Assembly (NCBI GenBank): GCA_033030425.1
Contig: JAUFSD010000009.1
Location: forward strand, 1 to 64,000
Direction: 5' to 3'
DNA length: 64,000 nt
DNA from: Verpa conica
Lineage: Eukaryota > Ascomycota > Pezizomycetes > Pezizales > Morchellaceae
The stretch's first letter is position 1. Each line of letters begins with the position of its first letter. Under the pieces are notes generated by a model. That model made no database searches, was not told the DNA's origin, and worked only from the letters and a program-made list of their open reading frames with translations. This document shows, piece after piece, positions 60,501 through 64,000 of this stretch. The position numbers and the translations under genes are program-made.

Positions 60501-60770
60501 GATAACAAAGTACTATGGCGTAAAGCAGCCCGGTCTGTCTAAGAGTTCGGCCGACCCGAGTGAATCTCTCATCTTGTTGGTGTACATGGTTGTAGAGTGG
60601 GGTCGATTGTTTCAATCATATCTATCAAAGCCAGCAGCATGACTATAGCTGTAGGTAGCTAGGTTTCAGAGTGCGCCATTCTTCAGCTGAACTTGACATT
60701 GCAAAAGTAATCTAAACCTTCTTGTGAAGCTCCATAGTATGCTCTAAAGGGCCTTCATACCGAGAATATT
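57560..60770. other. Gene-poor stretch, no gene recognised
   Basis: 3.2 kb of AT-rich sequence with scattered short frames (for example 58710-58916, 59396-59626) that show no domains or splice partners. Confidence 0.5.
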
Positions 60771-60772
60771 TC

Positions 60773-60779
60773 TATAAAA
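60773..60779 (+). promoter_or_regulatory. Candidate TATA box
   Basis: TATAAAA lies 137 bp upstream of the ATG at 60910 and is followed by a C/T-rich leader (CCTCACCTCTCCCTCC), a typical strong fungal core promoter. Confidence 0.5.
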
Positions 60780-60909
60780 CCCTCACCTCTCCCTCCTATG
60801 ATTACCATCCACATCCTCATCTACTCTTCACAACTTCACACTACACAAACTCGCCTTCCTCTTTAAATCACAGTCAATTCCATCTCCTACCAACAAGAAA
60901 TCTAATACA

Positions 60910-61543
60910 ATGTCTGCCTCTATTCCTGTCACTGGCAACATCCTCAGGATTCCTGCTTTCTCCCCTTCATACGACGAGGATTCTTCCCATGATATCAGCT
61001 GGTCCCAAACCTTCCGTACTAAGCATGAGGTTTACTACCTCGTTAATGCCAAGAACGTCTCCCAGGGTGACGCTTCAACCGCCATCTACATCCAAGCAAA
61101 CCGTTTCAACAACAGCAATACTGCGGAGCACATCTCTAAAATTGCCCAGAAGTGCAATGAAGGTATTGAAAGCTTACTTCACATTACAAATACCTCAATC
61201 GATGGCGATAGATGTACTAATGTTAAATCGGAAATAGATGGAAGCTATGATGTTGTGATCGACAACAAGTTCCAGTACGGACAAAAGAACGCAAACGGCG
61301 AAGGTCGCTTCGTCGTCTATCATAACCAGGATAATAAGTTGTACCAGGTTTTACACCCTCTACCTTCTAGCTCAGTTGGACCATGCTAACAGCATTCAGC
61401 ACCGCTTCTTGGTCTCTACTATGCAAGGCAAAGCCGCCGAGTGGGCCAAAACACTTGCTTGTACTGCAGGGGCTGGCGACATAGCCAGTCAGGTTCACAG
61501 CCTTGGTAACAGTTTTGTTGGCCATTACCTACACACTTTCTAG
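60910..61543 (+). CDS. Small two-exon protein, unknown
   Basis: Exon 1 is 60910-61347. A 52-bp intron (donor GTTTTA, branch GCTAAC, acceptor TTCAG) covers 61348-61399, and exon 2 runs to the stop at 61541-61543. Phase 0, 193 aa. Codon use and the strong TATA/CT promoter suggest good expression. The protein is hydrophilic, with no signal peptide and no membrane segment, and begins MSASIPVTGNILRIPAF. It has several N-x-S/T sites and only a few Cys. The exon 2 end is helical (KAAEWAKTLACTAGAGDIAS). Family not recognised; perhaps lineage-restricted. Without splicing the frame would stop 13 codons past the donor. Confidence 0.6.
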
Positions 61544-62086
61544 TCAAGCAAATGCTTTTTTGTGCACTGTCAATATCATGACGGTGAGTTTTTAAGATTT
61601 ATGCTACGAGTTCGAGGAGGATATATGGATGGATAGTTGAGAGATGTTTGTTTTGGAGATATTTGGAGGACCTGGGAGTATTATTTTAAAAATGGTAGTT
61701 AGGAATCCGGAAGCTTGATTACCACCCATTTTTCCTGGTGCAATTTGCAAGATTTTAGTGACCATGGCACGAGCGAGTGATATCCCATTTAACCGAGTCA
61801 TAGTATACTCAAGCTATGTAATACCAGAAAAACAAGCCAAACCCAAAACTCACACCCAAACCCCGTGCCCGAAGAAGCCGCCGAAATATGATCAAAATCT
61901 TAACATCTCAATATTCCATGACATCCTTAACTAACCCATAACTCAGAATTCCAATCGCTAATATCTTCTTGCCAATAAAATATTCCATTGACTATTCAGT
62001 TCTTAAAAAAACTAAATTTTTTATTATCATCAACCACTCTACTTTCCTAGAATATTTACTATTTACTAGTTGGATACGTTTTCTGG

Positions 62087-62345
62087 CCCGTTAGCCGAGG
62101 GACGTCCCCCCATGCGCAATTACAATGACATACAAGTTTATCTGGCTACCAAAAACACACAAAACATAAAGCCCCCCTCAGATACAATAAGCTATGGTAG
62201 AAAGACGCAAAAGGTGGAAAATCAAGGCAGGCCCATACCTCCTAGCTAATTCTGGAGTATAGATGTATATATATATTAATTATGCTATATCTGGTTACCT
62301 TACCCCCAATGGGTGAGGAAGTCCCCTTGAAAGGATCCCTCGATA
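62087..62345. mobile_element. Degraded relative of the 59-bp-ended MITE
   Basis: CTGGCCCGTTAGCCGAGGG near 62092, with GGGACGTCCCCCCA, matches the end of the element at 45557-45963. The inner CTGGCTACCAAAAACACAC matches its interior in reverse orientation. The far end (CCCAATGGGTGAGGAAGTCCCC near 62310) is badly decayed. Confidence 0.55.
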
Positions 62346-64000
62346 GGCAGAGCTAGAGTCCTGTGAGCGGTATAATATACTTATTATATACATGAATAGT
62401 AATTGAGTGATCAAGGTCTTTTTATTTTTATATTATTAGTTATATACGCTATAGATTTATACAACGCTTTATTCCGGGGTAAAGCTAGGACAAAGTGATG
62501 GTGATTATGCATAGTGCCCGGTGAGGAGCATTGCCGGCATGAATTAAACATAGTTTATAGGTCCTGCTATTCATAGTAATTTTTGTCCCTATCCCCTTTT
62601 CGTATTGAAGGTATACGATAGAGTAGGAAAACTTCAAATTAGACTATAGATAAAAAAATTAAGAAAGTCGATTTATGTCCTGACTAGAGTGTGATTAAAG
62701 CGCAAACCCCGTAAAGAAGTGTCAGGAAGGCCCTAATAGGCACTAGGAAGTGCTAAGTGGATGGCTGTGAGCGGCCGGCAGGTATATCAGGAGCATCGCA
62801 TTGCCCCATAGCAACGCGCTATCAACCCTTGCTACCCCCAGCATAAGGTACGTTAGATTCTCCAAGAGAAACGTTAAATTTTTGTTAACGGATTCCTTTA
62901 TCAAAACTATACATTTATACAGATTGTGTATACTCATACTGCTAGGAATGGGTACGAGAAATTCGGTTATATTATCACGTGTGCGCTTGGTCAGCTGGGA
63001 TTATAAATCTAGTGGATATGTAATATCCTCGTATGGAGGCTTGGCTCCTTACAACACTGAGACATGATTACATGATGAATTATAATTTAAGTGGAGGCTC
63101 TTATAACACATGCCAAGACAGTATGGGTAGCTCAAAGAAAAAACTTATGCCTTACGGTCTATTTAGCTAGTTCTTGGAATTAGTCGACGTTGTGGTAAAT
63201 ATTCCTATAGTATTTAATAGTACCTCTCTGTAAGTTATCTAATACTATAATATTTAAAATTACCTGGTATATAAGTAAATATCGGGCCTTACTATGTCTC
63301 TTGCTATGACAGTCAATTATGACAAGTCTACTAATGGATAGGTTTGCTATTAGCAAATAGACCACCCATTCGTTCTTCTATACCCACTCATGTGTATAGG
63401 AATCCTAGACACTGAACTTGTGTCTACTTTTAGCCCCCTGCATTTGGAAAACAAGGCGCCCCATATCAGATCACGTATTACGTGTCACATTATCTTGTAG
63501 GGTGTAGATAGATGAATATAGCAATGGTCACTATGATATAATTTCGTAGTACGGTGCCAGAAGGCTTAAACCCGAACCAAGTAGCTCCCTTGGTACCAGG
63601 GTTAGGGTTTGGCCTCATTCCTCGAATGTATGAATAGCTGAATGAAATAATCATAAATACATGAAGCCCTTAGGCTATGGTATTCGAGCCCCAAACAGAT
63701 TCAAGATCGAAAAAAAATAATCGGATGTCTATTTATGAGCCAGTCATCATAGTGTAATGTGTCGATGGGGGACCCATCATCCCAGAATAATATAGACTCT
63801 CATATCCATGATAAGGAGATCGTGAATTATTTTCTGTTCTATCAGGTTGCCATGCAATGGTGATTGAATACCGGGCGGCACCTCGTTCTTTTGTGTACGT
63901 TCGGCATGGTTTTAATTACGCAGCACATAAACCCAAAACAAATCAACCCACAAAATCTAAACAAAAAAAGCAAAGCGTCGATTGGGCAGAATTGACTCAG
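62346..64000. other. Terminal gene-poor stretch
   Basis: AT-rich, with many TATA and poly-A-like motifs and short frames only. GGTTAGGGTTTGG near 63600 resembles two telomere units and is too short to interpret. No gene, RNA or repeat array could be supported. Confidence 0.5.

Noticed and set aside
1..64000. CRISPR arrays or bacterial operons
   Set aside because: No regularly interspaced repeats of that kind; the gene structure is eukaryotic. The dyad array has no unique spacers.

Overview
The window looks like a nuclear contig of a filamentous ascomycete (Pezizomycotina, perhaps a Pezizomycete; the class is a guess). Protein genes carry many short GT-AG introns of about 50-60 bp with CTAAC/CTGAC-type branch points. 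The recognisable families are fungal: a DUF3433 membrane protein, an F-box protein of a common fungal family, an H-type lectin, a GDA1/CD39 nucleotidase and an eIF4A-like helicase relative. Much of the sequence is gene-poor, AT-rich and dotted with small inverted-repeat elements, so this is an accessory, transposon-rich region rather than a housekeeping one. All exon models are read by eye from splice signals and reading-frame phase.

Layout. 0-6.2 kb: 18-bp tandem repeats, a two-exon gene with a PCNA-box-like motif, and a large Ser- and acid-rich nuclear-type protein, both genes on the minus strand. 6.5-7.7 kb: a 1.2 kb element with long inverted arms. 7.85-13.2 kb: an intact non-LTR retrotransposon (ORF1 plus endonuclease/reverse transcriptase ORF2) whose two ORFs can only be read through if four spliceosomal introns are removed; they meet at a TGATG stop/start overlap. 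13.8-14.63 kb: about 20 copies of the dyad TGTCG-NN-CGACA. It abuts, and is read into by, the 3' end of a multi-exon helix-rich gene (14.3-16.0 kb, minus). 18.1-21.3 kb: another multi-exon helix-rich gene on the plus strand.

21.3-30.9 kb: gene-poor, with an intronless lectin gene (24.7-25.6 kb) and a cluster of miniature inverted-repeat elements, three of which share a TA-CCGTATTAA-type end. 30.9-33.5 kb: a nucleotidase fused to a long coiled coil. 35.3-36.2 kb: a C2H2 finger joined to a degenerate DEAD-box half. 36.7-40.3 kb: DUF3433 protein, flanked by a direct repeat. 41.8-43.6 kb: F-box protein. 45.0 kb: a tRNA-like Pol III gene. 45.56-45.96 kb: a miniature element with perfect 59-bp inverted ends. 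47.0-49.3 kb: a membrane protein with a large N-glycosylated loop. 52.9-57.6 kb: a large multi-exon beta-repeat/coiled-coil protein. 60.9-61.5 kb: a small two-exon gene. The ends hold mostly degraded repeats.

No operon-like grouping is expected. Functionally the set (lectin, ecto-nucleotidase-like fusion, helix-rich secreted- or effector-like proteins, membrane proteins of fungal-only families) resembles a lineage-specific, fast-turnover region. The most notable items are the intron-bearing non-LTR element, the TGTCG-NN-CGACA array, the nucleotidase-coiled-coil fusion and the zinc-finger/pseudo-helicase fusion.
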